Shown piece by piece: positions 8,581 through 17,360 of a DNA stretch of 64,000 nt. The translations under genes and the position numbers were made by a program. The first letter of the stretch is position 1. The number at the start of each line of letters is the position of its first letter. Below the pieces are notes generated by a model, which saw only the letters and a program-made list of their open reading frames with translations, was not told where the DNA came from and made no database searches. Source of the stretch: Mesorhizobium caraganae (GTDB taxonomy: Bacteria; Pseudomonadota; Alphaproteobacteria; Rhizobiales; Rhizobiaceae); contig NZ_JAFCGY010000023.1 in the NCBI RefSeq assembly GCF_016836705.1, forward strand, positions 29,421 to 93,420, written 5' to 3'.

Positions 8581-9483
8581 ATGGATCGCTTCGACGCCAT
8601 GCGCGTCTTCATCCGCATCGTCGAGCGGCGCAGCTTCACCAAGGCCGCCGACGACCTGGGCCTGCCCCGCTCATCTGTCACCGATGCGGTCAAGAGTTTG
8701 GAGGCACGGCTGGGCGTGCGGCTTTTGCAGCGCACGACCCGTCAGGTCAGCCCGACACTGGACGGCGAAGCCTATTATCAGCGCTGCGTCAGCCTGGTCG
8801 CCGATCTGGAAGACGCCGAGGGCGCCTTTGTCGGCGCCAAGCCGTCGGGCCTTGTCCGCGTCGACATGTATGGTACCCAGGCGCGGTATTTCCTGCTGCC
8901 CGGCCTGCCCCGCTTCCGCGAGCTGTATCCGGACATCCGGCTGCATATCAGCGAGATGCACCAGCCGTTGGATATGATCCGTGAGGGGTTCGATTGTCTC
9001 CTGCGCGCCGGCGAACTGTCCGACAGTCCGCTGATCAAGCGACGCCTGGCGACGCTGGAAAGGGGCACCTTCGCCAGCCCCGACTACCTCAGCCGCTTCG
9101 GCACGCCGCAGACGCTCGACGATCTTGCGGGCCACGAAATGGTCGGGCTGATGTCGCCCGAGGCAGCAGAGATCATTCCGCTCGTCTTCAGCATCGACGG
9201 CAAGCCCCGCCGGATCACCTTGCCTGCCAATGTGACTGTGACCGGCCCCGAGACCAATGTCGCTTCCGCATGCCTTGGCCTTGGGCTGATCCAGGTACCA
9301 CGCTACCGGATCGTCTCGGAACTGGCCAGCGGCGCGCTGGTCGAGGTGCTCGCAGGCTTTCCGCCGACACCGTTACCGGTTCACGTCCTCTATTCGCCCA
9401 CACGCCAATTGTCGCCGCGCCTGCGCGTGTTCATCGACTGGATGGCGCAACAGTTCCGCAATCGAACCTCGCGGGCCGAATGA
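8581..9483 (+). CDS. LysR family transcriptional regulator
   Basis: 300 residues. The winged helix-turn-helix is at about residues 1-60 (MDRFDAMRVFIRIVERRSF ... RSSVTDAVKSLEARLG) and is followed by the linker helix and a periplasmic-binding-like effector domain. The LQRTTRQVSPT segment after the helix-turn-helix is typical of the large LysR subgroup often found beside oxidoreductases. It is divergent from two SDR genes and shares with them a 106-bp intergenic region holding a CGGATA-N9-TATCCG palindrome, so it most likely regulates those genes and itself. The effector is unknown. Confidence 0.92.
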   Translation: MDRFDAMRVFIRIVERRSFTKAADDLGLPRSSVTDAVKSLEARLGVRLLQRTTRQVSPTLDGEAYYQRCVSLVADLEDAEGAFVGAKPSGLVRVDMYGTQARYFLLPGLPRFRELYPDIRLHISEMHQPLDMIREGFDCLLRAGELSDSPLIKRRLATLERGTFASPDYLSRFGTPQTLDDLAGHEMVGLMSPEAAEIIPLVFSIDGKPRRITLPANVTVTGPETNVASACLGLGLIQVPRYRIVSELASGALVEVLAGFPPTPLPVHVLYSPTRQLSPRLRVFIDWMAQQFRNRTSRAE

Positions 9484-9537
9484 AGCGCCGCCCCATCGCT
9501 CCGGGCGGATGCATGTCATGACAGCTGGGTCGCTGGT

Positions 9538-9693
9538 TCATTCGGCAGGTCGACGATCAGGCGGCGGGATGAAATCGTCGGAATTCGCGGCAATGGCATC
9601 GGCTGCCATGCCCGAATGCGTTGAAAACAGCATTGCCATCGCCGCGACAGATGCCCTGCCGGCAAATATTCCAGTCCCGATTTTAGCGAACAT
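9538..9693 (-). CDS. 51-residue predicted secreted peptide
   Basis: Short ORF, ATG at 9693 and TGA at 9538-9540. GGAG lies 5 nt before the ATG. The product starts MFAKIGTGIF, has a hydrophobic, alanine-rich stretch and a possible signal-peptidase site after SGMA (about residue 30), leaving a mature peptide of about 21 residues (ADAIAANSDDFIPPPDRRPAE). No known family. The good ribosome site and clean signal-peptide layout are the reasons to call it. It converges with the LysR gene and is divergent from radC. Coding status is unproven. Confidence 0.45.
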   Translation of the reverse strand: MFAKIGTGIFAGRASVAAMAMLFSTHSGMAADAIAANSDDFIPPPDRRPAE

Positions 9694-9892
9694 GCGTGCT
9701 CCAGGCATAAAAGGCGAAAGCCCCCCGATGCTGTCAGCATTTCAGGTGAAGGTGGCTGCATGCATTAAGTGGTGTTAAGTTTTGTTGCGCAATCGTGGCT
9801 GCATCTTGCCGCCTCCACTATCTGCGCGACGAACTGTTTCAATCCACGCCAGAAAAGCTCTAATGTCTGCGTCGAAGGGATGTGGGCTGCAT

Positions 9893-10663
9893 ATGGCGAA
9901 CAACGGCAATGACGATGAACGGGGGTTCTTCTCCGAGCGGTGGATTGAACCGCCGGCGAAGCACAAGGCGCCAAAAGACAAATCGGATGAGAAGCCGCAT
10001 TATCACGGCCATCGCGATCGCTTGCGCGAGCGCTTCGTTGCCGGCGGTCCCGACGCCCTGCCCGACTACGAGCTTCTCGAACTGCTGCTGTTTCGCCTGA
10101 TCCCGCGTGTCGACACCAAGCCGATCGCCAAGGGACTTTTGGCGCGCTTCGGCACATTCGGCGAAGTGCTCGGCGCGCCGGTGGCGCTGCTGCAGGAGGT
10201 GAAGGGCATTGGCCCGGCCGTGGCCGTCGACCTGAAGGTGATTGCCGCAGCCGCGCAACGCATGGCGCGCACGGAAGTCCGCGACCGCGAGGTGCTGTCC
10301 AACTGGACGCAGCTTCTTGCCTATTGCCGCTCGGCCATGGCGTTCGAGAACCGCGAACAGTTCCGCATCCTCTTCCTCGACAAGAAGAACGTTCTGATCG
10401 CCGACGAGGTGCAGCAGGTCGGCACCGTCGACCACACGCCGGTCTATCCGCGCGAAGTGATCAAGCGCGCGCTGGAACTCTCGGCCAGCGCCGTCATCCT
10501 GGTGCACAACCACCCCTCAGGCGACCCGACGCCGTCGCGCGCCGACATCGAGATGACCAAGCAGATTATCGACAGCGCCAAGCCGCTCGGCATCGCCGTC
10601 CATGACCACATCATCATCGGCAAGAAGGGCAATGCCTCGATGAAGGGCCTGCTGCTGATCTAA
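9893..10663 (+). CDS. radC: RadC family JAB-domain protein
   Basis: 256 residues from the ATG at 9893; an ATG at 9863 would add 10. It has a helix-hairpin-helix segment (LQEVKGIGPAVAVDL, about residues 100-115) and a C-terminal JAB/MPN metalloprotease-like domain with the HNHPSGD motif, so the metal-binding His-x-His...Asp set is intact. RadC was named for DNA repair, but the role is disputed and the enzyme activity is not established. The charged N-terminal extension (DDERGFFSERW) is common in rhizobial members. It stands alone, upstream of the oxidase operon. Confidence 0.9.
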   Translation: MANNGNDDERGFFSERWIEPPAKHKAPKDKSDEKPHYHGHRDRLRERFVAGGPDALPDYELLELLLFRLIPRVDTKPIAKGLLARFGTFGEVLGAPVALLQEVKGIGPAVAVDLKVIAAAAQRMARTEVRDREVLSNWTQLLAYCRSAMAFENREQFRILFLDKKNVLIADEVQQVGTVDHTPVYPREVIKRALELSASAVILVHNHPSGDPTPSRADIEMTKQIIDSAKPLGIAVHDHIIIGKKGNASMKGLLLI

Positions 10664-10980
10664 GCCAACCCGAACCGAAGGTCAGTGTGGGTTCGACGGA
10701 CCGTCCATCGACGTCATGAAGGAGAGCGCCGTGACTGGCGCGACGCCGGGATCGCCATGAAGCGCCGGCACGGTTGAATGGATAGGAGCTGCGTTCCAAA
10801 TTGCCATCGTCGACTTGGCTGATGAGGATCTCGGCCGAACCGAAGGTCCGCAACTGCGCAAAAGCGATTTTTCTCCCCTTCCACAGCCGGCTCTAGAATT
10901 TCCGTCGCAAATCACGCATGATGCACTTTGGTATTTCCAGCGATGGCTTCACGCCCCTGGAATATCGGGAGGAACGGGAC
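10664..10980. other. intergenic region upstream of the oxidase operon
   Basis: 317 bp without a convincing gene. Minus-strand frames here (10614-10853 and 10682-10915) have no ribosome site or domain-like sequence. The only clear element is GGGAGG, which lies about 8 nt before the ctaC start. A promoter for the oxidase operon must lie here, but I see no confident -35/-10 pair. Confidence 0.5.
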
Positions 10981-11865
10981 ATGCCCATCGTGGTTGTACT
11001 CGTTTTGATCGTCTTGGGCTCGGTGTTGTTCCACTTCCTGAGCCCATGGTGGTGGACTCCGATTGCCTCCAACTGGGACTATATCGACAACACCATCATC
11101 ATCACCTTTTGGATCACCGGCGTTGTCTTCGCCGCCGTGGTGCTGTTTATGGCCTATTGCGTTTTCCGCTTCCGTCATCGCGAGGGCAGCCGGGCTGCCT
11201 ACGAACCTGAGAACAGGCGGCTCGAATGGTGGTTGACGATCGTCACCGGCGTGGGTGTTACCGCCATGCTGGTCCCCGGGCTGTTCGTCTGGAGCCGGTT
11301 CGTCAACGTTCCAAGCGACGCAACCGTGGTCGAAGTCGTTGGCCAGCAATGGCAGTGGAGTTTCCGCTTGCCCGGCAAGGACGGCAAGCTCGGCACATCC
11401 GACACCCGTGACGTTACCGCTGAAAATCCGCTGGGCGTGATCGCCAAGGATCCCAACGGCCAGGATGATGTCGTGGTCGAAGCGGCCGACCTGCATCTGC
11501 CGGTCGGCAAGCCGGTCAAGATGCTGCTGCGCTCGATCGATGTGCTGCATGATTTCTATGTGCCGGAATTCCGCGCCAAGATGGACATGATCCCGGGCTC
11601 GGTCACTTACTTCTGGTTCACCCCGACCAAGACCGGAACCTTCCAGGTTCTGTGCGCCGAACTGTGCGGCCAGGGGCATCCGATGATGCATGGCATCGTC
11701 ATGGTCGACACCCAGGAAGACTATGTGGCCTGGCTCGACCAGCAGCAGACGTTCGCGCAATTATCGGCGCCCCAGCAGACGGGCTCGGCGGAACAGGCGC
11801 CGGGCAATGCCACGGTGTCAGCTTTGAAAGTTGCGGCAAAACTCGAAACTGTCGGGTCCCGCTGA
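10981..11865 (+). CDS. ctaC: cytochrome c oxidase subunit II (CoxM-like)
   Basis: 294-residue CuA-bearing subunit of a heme-copper terminal oxidase. Helices are at about residues 1-18 and 38-60, with a further hydrophobic stretch at about 80-98. The CuA site is complete: His in DVLHDFYVPEF, then CAELCGQGHPMMHG, which supplies two Cys, Glu, His and Met. W-rich QQWQWSF, used for electron entry, is present. GGAGG 8 nt before the ATG at 10981 decides the start over an upstream ATG at 10918. First gene of ctaC-ctaD-subunit III pair-subunit IV. The order matches Bradyrhizobium coxMNOP rather than the housekeeping ctaCD...ctaE locus. Confidence 0.93.
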   Translation: MPIVVVLVLIVLGSVLFHFLSPWWWTPIASNWDYIDNTIIITFWITGVVFAAVVLFMAYCVFRFRHREGSRAAYEPENRRLEWWLTIVTGVGVTAMLVPGLFVWSRFVNVPSDATVVEVVGQQWQWSFRLPGKDGKLGTSDTRDVTAENPLGVIAKDPNGQDDVVVEAADLHLPVGKPVKMLLRSIDVLHDFYVPEFRAKMDMIPGSVTYFWFTPTKTGTFQVLCAELCGQGHPMMHGIVMVDTQEDYVAWLDQQQTFAQLSAPQQTGSAEQAPGNATVSALKVAAKLETVGSR

Positions 11866-11884
11866 AGGGCACGGAGGTGCTCCC

Positions 11885-13654
11885 ATGGTCGATGTCACGC
11901 CTGCAGATGCCGTCCCGCCCGCCGAAGTGGCGGAAATGGAACTCTACCATCCGCACAGCTGGTGGACGAAGTATGTCTTCTCGCAGGACGCCAAGGTCAT
12001 CGCGATCCAGTATTCGGGGACCGCAACGGCTATCGGCCTGGTCGCCCTGGTCTTGTCATGGCTGATGCGCCTGCAACTCGGCTTCCCCGGCACGTTCGAC
12101 TTCATCACCCCGGAAGCCTACTACCAGTTCATCACCATGCACGGCATGATCATGGTGATCTACCTGCTCACGGCACTCTTCCTCGGCGGCTTCGGCAACT
12201 ATCTGATCCCGCTGATGGTCGGCGCCCGCGACATGGTCTTCCCCTATGTCAACATGCTGAGCTACTGGATTTACCTGCTTGCAGTGCTGGTTCTGGTGTC
12301 GAGCTTCTTTGCGCCTGGCGGACCCACCGGTGCCGGCTGGACGCTCTATCCGCCGCAAGCCATCATGACCGGCACGCCTGGCGGCCAGGAATGGGGCATC
12401 ATTCTGATGCTCGTCTCGCTGATCCTGTTCATCATCGGCTTCACCATGGGCGGCCTGAACTACGTCGTGACGGTGCTGCAGGCCCGCACGCGCGGCATGA
12501 CAATGATGCGCCTGCCGTTGACCGTGTGGGGCATCTTCACCGCGACTGTCATGGCGTTGCTGGCCTTCCCGGCGCTGTTCGTCGCCTGCGTGATGATGTT
12601 GCTTGACCGCGCGCTCGGCACCTCCTTCTTCATGCCCGCAGTCGTCGAGATGGGCGAACAGCTGCAGCACAATGGCGGCAGCCCGATCCTGTTCCAGCAT
12701 CTGTTCTGGTTCTTCGGCCACCCCGAAGTCTACATCGTAGCGCTTCCAGCCTTCGGCATCGTTTCCGATCTGATCAGCACGCATGCGCGCAAGAACATTT
12801 TTGGCTACCGCATGATGGTCTGGGCCATCGTTGGCATCGGCGCGCTGAGCTTCGTGGTCTGGGCGCACCACATGTATGTCAGCGGCATGCACCCCTATTT
12901 CGGCTTCTTCTTCGCCACCACGACATTGATCATCGCCATCCCGACCGCAATTAAGGTCTACAATTGGGTGCTGACGCTGTGGCGCGGCGACATCCATCTC
13001 ACCATACCGATGCTGTTTGCCATGGCTTTCATCGTCACCTTCGTCAATGGCGGGTTGACTGGATTGTTTCTCGGCAACGTCGTCGTCGACGTCCCGCTGT
13101 CGGACACGATGTTCGTGGTCGCTCACTTCCATATGGTCATGGGAGTTGCCCCCATCCTCGTTATCTTCGGCGCGATCTACCACTGGTACCCGAAGGTCAC
13201 CGGCCGGATGCTCAACGAGACGCTCGGCCGCTTCCATTTCTGGGTCACCTTCCTCGGCGCCTACCTGATCTTCTTTCCCATGCACTATATCGGCCTGATG
13301 GGTGTGCCGCGGCGCTATGCCGAGATGACCGATGTGACGGTGATGACGGAATCGGCTCACCACCTGAACTCGTTCATCAGCATCATGGCGTTCATCGTCG
13401 GCTTTGCCCAGATCGTGTTCCTGTTCAATCTGATCTGGAGCATCCGCCATGGCCGCGAGGCCGGTGGCAATCCATGGCGCGCCACCACACTCGAATGGCA
13501 GACGCCGCAGACGCCGCCGGCGCATGGCAATTTCGGCAAGGAGTTGCCGATCGTCTATCGCTGGGCCTATGACTACAGCGTGCCGGGCGCCAAGGAGGAC
13601 TTCATTCCGCAAAACATGCCGGGCACCTTCGGCCCCTCCAGGGAGCCGGCATGA
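11885..13654 (+). CDS. ctaD: cytochrome c oxidase subunit I (CoxN-like)
   Basis: 589-residue catalytic subunit with heme a and the heme a3-CuB site. Seen: CuB histidine and cross-linked tyrosine in FFGHPEVYIVALP, CuB pair in WAHHMYVSGMHP, heme ligands in VVAHFHMVMG, the D-channel aspartate in MVGARDMVFP, and the K-channel lysine in TAIKVYNW. The glutamate in HPEVY places it in type A1. About twelve helices. GGAGG 7 nt before the ATG at 11885. Downstream subunit overlaps by 4 bp. The C-terminal tail (about 60 residues after the last helix) matches the family. Confidence 0.96.
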   Translation: MVDVTPADAVPPAEVAEMELYHPHSWWTKYVFSQDAKVIAIQYSGTATAIGLVALVLSWLMRLQLGFPGTFDFITPEAYYQFITMHGMIMVIYLLTALFLGGFGNYLIPLMVGARDMVFPYVNMLSYWIYLLAVLVLVSSFFAPGGPTGAGWTLYPPQAIMTGTPGGQEWGIILMLVSLILFIIGFTMGGLNYVVTVLQARTRGMTMMRLPLTVWGIFTATVMALLAFPALFVACVMMLLDRALGTSFFMPAVVEMGEQLQHNGGSPILFQHLFWFFGHPEVYIVALPAFGIVSDLISTHARKNIFGYRMMVWAIVGIGALSFVVWAHHMYVSGMHPYFGFFFATTTLIIAIPTAIKVYNWVLTLWRGDIHLTIPMLFAMAFIVTFVNGGLTGLFLGNVVVDVPLSDTMFVVAHFHMVMGVAPILVIFGAIYHWYPKVTGRMLNETLGRFHFWVTFLGAYLIFFPMHYIGLMGVPRRYAEMTDVTVMTESAHHLNSFISIMAFIVGFAQIVFLFNLIWSIRHGREAGGNPWRATTLEWQTPQTPPAHGNFGKELPIVYRWAYDYSVPGAKEDFIPQNMPGTFGPSREPA

Positions 13655-14355
13655 GCGTCATCCTGGTCTTCCTGCTCGTGATCGCCGGCTTTGCCGGCTG
13701 GTGGCTCTCGCATCAGCGGCTGATGACCAAGCCATGGCTCGAGCAAGGTGCGGCGGGAGATTTCGTCCCCTTCGACCGGTCTGGCCTGCCGACCGCCAAG
13801 ATCGGCCTCGGTGTCTTCCTCGCCGTCGTCGGCTGCCTGTTCGCGCTGTTCACCAGCGCCTATTTCATGCGTATGGCGCTGTCGGACTGGCAGCCGCTAC
13901 CCATGCCACGCCTGCTCTGGCTCAACACCGGCATGCTGGTCCTGAGCAGCGTCGCGCTGCAATGCGCCTCGGTCGCGGCGCGCAAGCGCCAGATGGACAC
14001 GGTCAGGCTCGGCCTTGCCGCAGCTGGGCTCACCGCGATCGCCTTCCTCGTCGGGCAGCTCATGGCATGGCGGGACCTGACCGCCGATGGTTATTTTCTG
14101 GCCTCCAATCCGGCCAACAGCTTTTTCTACCTGATAACCGGGATGCACGGCCTGCACATAGTGGGAGGGCTGGTGGGCCTGGGCAGAACAACCGCCGGCG
14201 CCTGGAACGGAGCACGGCCGGAACGGCTTCGCCTCAGCGTCGAATTGTGCGCCATGTACTGGCATTTCCTGCTTTTCGTCTGGCTCGCCATCTTCGCTCT
14301 TTTGGCCGGCTGGGCCGCGACGTTCATCGATATTTGCCGGCAGTTGCTGACCTAG
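13651..14355 (+). CDS. cytochrome c oxidase subunit III-like protein (CoxO-like)
   Basis: 234 residues with about six to seven helices. The C-terminal part carries the subunit III signature: ITGMHGLHIVGGLVGL and MYWHFLLFVWLAIFALL. Its ATG overlaps the ctaD stop by 4 bp, so the two are translationally coupled. Immediately downstream is a second subunit III-type gene. The two-gene arrangement resembles coxO-coxP of Bradyrhizobium japonicum. Whether both proteins sit in one complex, or one acts as an assembly factor, cannot be told from the sequence. Confidence 0.85.
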   Translation: MSVILVFLLVIAGFAGWWLSHQRLMTKPWLEQGAAGDFVPFDRSGLPTAKIGLGVFLAVVGCLFALFTSAYFMRMALSDWQPLPMPRLLWLNTGMLVLSSVALQCASVAARKRQMDTVRLGLAAAGLTAIAFLVGQLMAWRDLTADGYFLASNPANSFFYLITGMHGLHIVGGLVGLGRTTAGAWNGARPERLRLSVELCAMYWHFLLFVWLAIFALLAGWAATFIDICRQLLT

Positions 14356-14368
14356 GAGGTCGAGGAGC

Positions 14369-15091
14369 ATGGCAGAAACGACGCTGACGCATACCGGCCA
14401 AACGGAGTCGCGGCCCGCAGGCTGGCAAGGCATTGCCGCCGACTGGTCCTCGGATCAGCGCGCGTTCAAGAACGTGTCCTGGGGCAAGGCCATGATGTGG
14501 ATCTTCCTGCTCAGCGACACCTTCATCTTCGGCTGCTTCCTGCTCTCCTACATGACCGCGCGCGCCTCCACGCGCGTGCCGTGGCCCAACCCGAGCGAGG
14601 TCTTTGCGCTTCGTATCGGCGGTTCGGACATTCCACTGATCCTGATCGCCATTATGACCTTCGTGCTGATCTCGAGCAGCGGAACGATGGCCATGGCGGT
14701 CAATTTCGGCTATCGCCGCGACCGCCGCAAAACGGCAATCCTCATGCTTTTGACGGCAGCGCTGGGAGCCACCTTCGTCGGCATGCAAGCCTTCGAATGG
14801 ACCAAGCTGATCACCGAAGGGGTACGGCCCTGGGGCAATCCGTGGGGCGCGGCGCAGTTCGGTTCGACTTTCTTCATGATCACCGGCTTCCACGGCACGC
14901 ATGTGACGATCGGGGTGATCTTCCTCATCATCGTGGCGCGGAAGGTCTGGCGTGGAGACTACGACGTCGGACGTCCCGGCTTCTTCACCAGCCGCCGGGG
15001 TCGCTACGAGAACGTCGAAATCATGGGGCTCTACTGGCATTTCGTCGATCTGGTCTGGGTGTTCATTTTCGCATTCTTCTATCTTTGGTGA
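14369..15091 (+). CDS. ctaE: cytochrome c oxidase subunit III (CoxP-like)
   Basis: 240 residues, seven-helix heme-copper oxidase subunit III. Family motifs: MQAFEWTKLI (Glu in helix III), ITGFHGTHVTIGV and GLYWHFVDLVWVFIFAFFYLW at the C-terminus. AGGAGG-type site (GAGGAG) directly before the ATG. Starts 13 bp after the other subunit III-like gene. Subunit III stabilises proton uptake into subunit I. Confidence 0.92.
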   Translation: MAETTLTHTGQTESRPAGWQGIAADWSSDQRAFKNVSWGKAMMWIFLLSDTFIFGCFLLSYMTARASTRVPWPNPSEVFALRIGGSDIPLILIAIMTFVLISSSGTMAMAVNFGYRRDRRKTAILMLLTAALGATFVGMQAFEWTKLITEGVRPWGNPWGAAQFGSTFFMITGFHGTHVTIGVIFLIIVARKVWRGDYDVGRPGFFTSRRGRYENVEIMGLYWHFVDLVWVFIFAFFYLW

Positions 15092-15100
15092 GAGGCTGAC

Positions 15101-15505
15101 ATGGCTGAAGCAACCGCAAACGGCCTGGGGCAACACGCACTTCACGCTGGTCATGCGCATGACGCGCCAGCGACTGGCGTCGCCCAGGCGGAGGTTCATC
15201 AGGAACACCCGATCAAGCTCTATCTGGTGGTCTGGGCATGGCTGTTCATCCTCAGCACCTGTTCCTATCTGGTCGATTATTTCGGCCTCCACGGCTATCT
15301 CAGATGGTCGCTGATCCTCATCTTCATGATCCTCAAGGCGGGGCTGATTGTCGCCGTGTTCATGCACATGGCCTGGGAGCGGCTGGCACTGACCTATGCG
15401 ATCATCCTGCCGCCGGTTCTGATACTGGTGTTCGTGGCGATGATGCTCTTCGAAGCGGATTACACACTTTTCACCCGGATGGTGTTTTTCGGGCCGGGGC
15501 CCTGA
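15101..15505 (+). CDS. cytochrome c oxidase subunit IV family protein
   Basis: 134 residues. A His-rich N-terminus (GQHALHAGHAHDAPATG) precedes three helices at about residues 40-60, 68-88 and 95-118. It has the prokaryotic subunit IV pattern (COX4_pro type) with KAGLIVAVFMHMAWERL. Begins 9 bp after subunit III and ends the operon. The histidine-rich leader could bind metal, but that is inference. A weak stem (15546-15568) lies downstream without a T-run. Confidence 0.85.
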   Translation: MAEATANGLGQHALHAGHAHDAPATGVAQAEVHQEHPIKLYLVVWAWLFILSTCSYLVDYFGLHGYLRWSLILIFMILKAGLIVAVFMHMAWERLALTYAIILPPVLILVFVAMMLFEADYTLFTRMVFFGPGP

Positions 15506-15701
15506 CGCGCAATCCGGATTTGAGGCTTCGCCCGCGGCATTTCGAGTCAGGAACCGCAGGATCCTGACTGCGGTCCGGGTCGACATGCTGCTGCCTTGAA
15601 ACAAGCGGCTGCTGATCCATCTTGCTATTATCGGAAACGATCGGAGGGGAATGATTGCCTTCGTTTCCAATGCGCCGCGAACTCCAGCAGGGAGGCCGAA
15701 G

Positions 15702-16175
15702 ATGACGATCGCAAACAGACTGAAGGACTACATTGACGGGAGAGGAATCTCCTACGACACCGTCGCCCATCATCGCACATCGACGAGCAGGCAGTCCGCC
15801 ATTGCCGCGCATGTGCCCGGCAGCATGATGGCTAAATCGGTGGTCGTTCACCACGAACTCGGTTATGCGCTGGCCGTGGTCCCAAGCACGCACAGAATCG
15901 AGTTCGGTACACTGCAGGACGTCATGGACAGGCGTCTTGGACTCGCCTCCGAAGACGAGGTGGTCTCACTCTTCGGCGATTGTGACATCGGCGCCATTCC
16001 GCCGATCGGCGCGGCCTATGATGTCCCGGTGATCCTCGACGACAGCCTCGGCGAAGCCGCCGACATCTATTTCGAGGGCGGCGACCACAGGACGCTGGTG
16101 CATGTGAGCGGCAAGGATTTCCGCAACCTGACCATGGACGCACGTCACGCCCGCTTCAGCCACGCTGCCTACTGA
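15702..16175 (+). CDS. YbaK/EbsC-type aminoacyl-tRNA deacylase-like protein
   Basis: 157 residues with a single YbaK/prolyl-tRNA editing domain. The conserved lysine region is SMMAKSVVVHHELGYALAVVP, followed by the G-I-P-P-I-G-like segment (CDIGAIPPIGAAYDVPVILDD) used in substrate pocket formation. GGGAGG 6 nt before the ATG at 15702 decides the start; longer readings lack a site. The family hydrolyses mischarged tRNAs in trans, but the exact substrate is unknown, and many free-standing members remain untested. It follows the oxidase operon by about 200 bp and is likely transcribed separately. Confidence 0.85.
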   Translation: MTIANRLKDYIDGRGISYDTVAHHRTSTSRQSAIAAHVPGSMMAKSVVVHHELGYALAVVPSTHRIEFGTLQDVMDRRLGLASEDEVVSLFGDCDIGAIPPIGAAYDVPVILDDSLGEAADIYFEGGDHRTLVHVSGKDFRNLTMDARHARFSHAAY

Positions 16176-16229
16176 AAAAATCAACCGTCTGCACCGGTAC
16201 TCTTGCCGGTGCAGACCAGCCGGATATCG

Positions 16230-17048
16230 TCAACTCGACGGCCTGACCGGCGACGGCGGTTCCACAACCTTGCGGTAGACATGCCATGTGGCGTGACCGA
16301 GGATCGGCAGCACGACCGCCAGCCCGGCAAACACCGGCAGCGAGCCGATGATCAGGGCGACGGCGACGATCAGTCCCCAGACAGCCATGGTGATCGGATT
16401 TGCCAGCACCGCTCGCACCGAGGTGTGGATGGCTTCGTAGGCGCCGACATCGCGGTCGAGCAACAATGGGAAGGCGACGACCGTCGTGCACAACACCACC
16501 ACCGCGAAGACGAAGCCGATGGCGTGCCCCAGGATAATCAGAGTCCAACCGCGCCCGGTGGCAAATATCTCATTGATGAAGCCGGATATCGATTCCGGCG
16601 GAGCCGGGCCGAAGAGATATTGATAGAACATCTGCGCTGTCAAAAGCCAGGTGATGAAGATGGCAAACAGCATGATCCCGACTGCCGCGATGGCCGGCAC
16701 GGCCGGAGAATTCCTGACCTCGAAAGCGTGCCTCCAGGAGGTGTCGAGCCCGGCTTCTCGTCTACGGCTGATCTCATAGAGGCCGATCGCTGCGAATGGA
16801 CCGATCAGCGCAAAGCCGGACACCAGTGGAAACAGCAACGGCAACGCATTGGCGCCCGAAGTCCAGGCAGCAAGCACGACGCCGACAAGCGGATAGAGCA
16901 GGCAGAGAAAGACGATGTGCGACGGTTTGACCATGAAATCGTCAACACCGCGCTTGAGCGCATCGAAAAGATCGGAAATACCGATTTTTCGAATTTTGGT
17001 GTGTTCCAGCGTTTCGCTGGCGCCTGCAATCACGTGAAAACTTGCCAT
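16230..17048 (-). CDS. DUF2189 domain integral membrane protein
   Basis: 272 residues. After about 30 soluble residues (KIRKIGISDLFDALKRGVDDF), six hydrophobic segments follow. The pattern matches DUF2189, found in proteobacteria as a putative cytochrome c oxidase-associated membrane protein, function unproven. GGAGGA 6 nt before the ATG at 17048 selects this start. It converges with the ybaK-like gene and lies on the same strand as ctaB, separated from it by about 310 bp. The oxidase neighbourhood suggests a role in oxidase biogenesis, as inference only. Confidence 0.85.
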   Translation of the reverse strand: MASFHVIAGASETLEHTKIRKIGISDLFDALKRGVDDFMVKPSHIVFLCLLYPLVGVVLAAWTSGANALPLLFPLVSGFALIGPFAAIGLYEISRRREAGLDTSWRHAFEVRNSPAVPAIAAVGIMLFAIFITWLLTAQMFYQYLFGPAPPESISGFINEIFATGRGWTLIILGHAIGFVFAVVVLCTTVVAFPLLLDRDVGAYEAIHTSVRAVLANPITMAVWGLIVAVALIIGSLPVFAGLAVVLPILGHATWHVYRKVVEPPSPVRPSS

Positions 17049-17256
17049 GCCCGTTCCTCCAGACCAGGTCCGGTACGGTCGCGGTTTCACGGTGCTGCCG
17101 TTCTGCATGACTGGCCACGCAAACCCGCGACCTGCACCGAAATCAACATACTCCATTGCCTGGAACTTGTCGCCCTTTTGTCACAAAGGCTCGGAAGGTC
17201 ATGCGCTGGCTCTTGCGGCCCTTCTTCGATATCCTGTCCAATCGAAGGTGTAGGTC

Positions 17257-17337
17257 ATGGACGGAAAAACCATTCTGCTGCTCGGCCTTGGCGTCGTCGC
17301 TCTGCTGGTCCTGGGATTCTGTGCTCTGCCAGCGTGA
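17257..17337 (+). CDS. candidate 26-residue single-helix membrane peptide
   Basis: ORF reading MDGKTILLLGLGVVALLVLG and ending FCALPA, one hydrophobic helix almost from end to end. AAGGTG lies 6 nt before the ATG. It sits alone between a divergent DUF2189 gene and a convergent ctaB gene in the oxidase island. Short single-helix peptides are known subunits of terminal oxidases (CydX, CcoQ), which makes this worth noting, but no homology is recognised. Confidence 0.35.
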   Translation: MDGKTILLLGLGVVALLVLGFCALPA

Positions 17338-17360
17338 GCCGATCCCGATGTGCAACGCTG

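Noticed and set aside
9509..9778. 89-codon plus-strand frame
   Set aside because: Overlaps the minus-strand small ORF that has a better ribosome site and a signal peptide.
10614..10915. Minus-strand frames between radC and ctaC
   Set aside because: No ribosome site, no recognisable domain, Ser/Arg-rich composition typical of non-coding frames.
12056..13612. 518-codon minus-strand frame antisense to ctaD
   Set aside because: His/Asp/Glu-rich mirror of a membrane protein; ctaD has all catalytic residues.
15546..15568. Stem GTCAGGA/TCCTGAC after the oxidase operon
   Set aside because: Short stem without T-run; not strong enough to be called a terminator.
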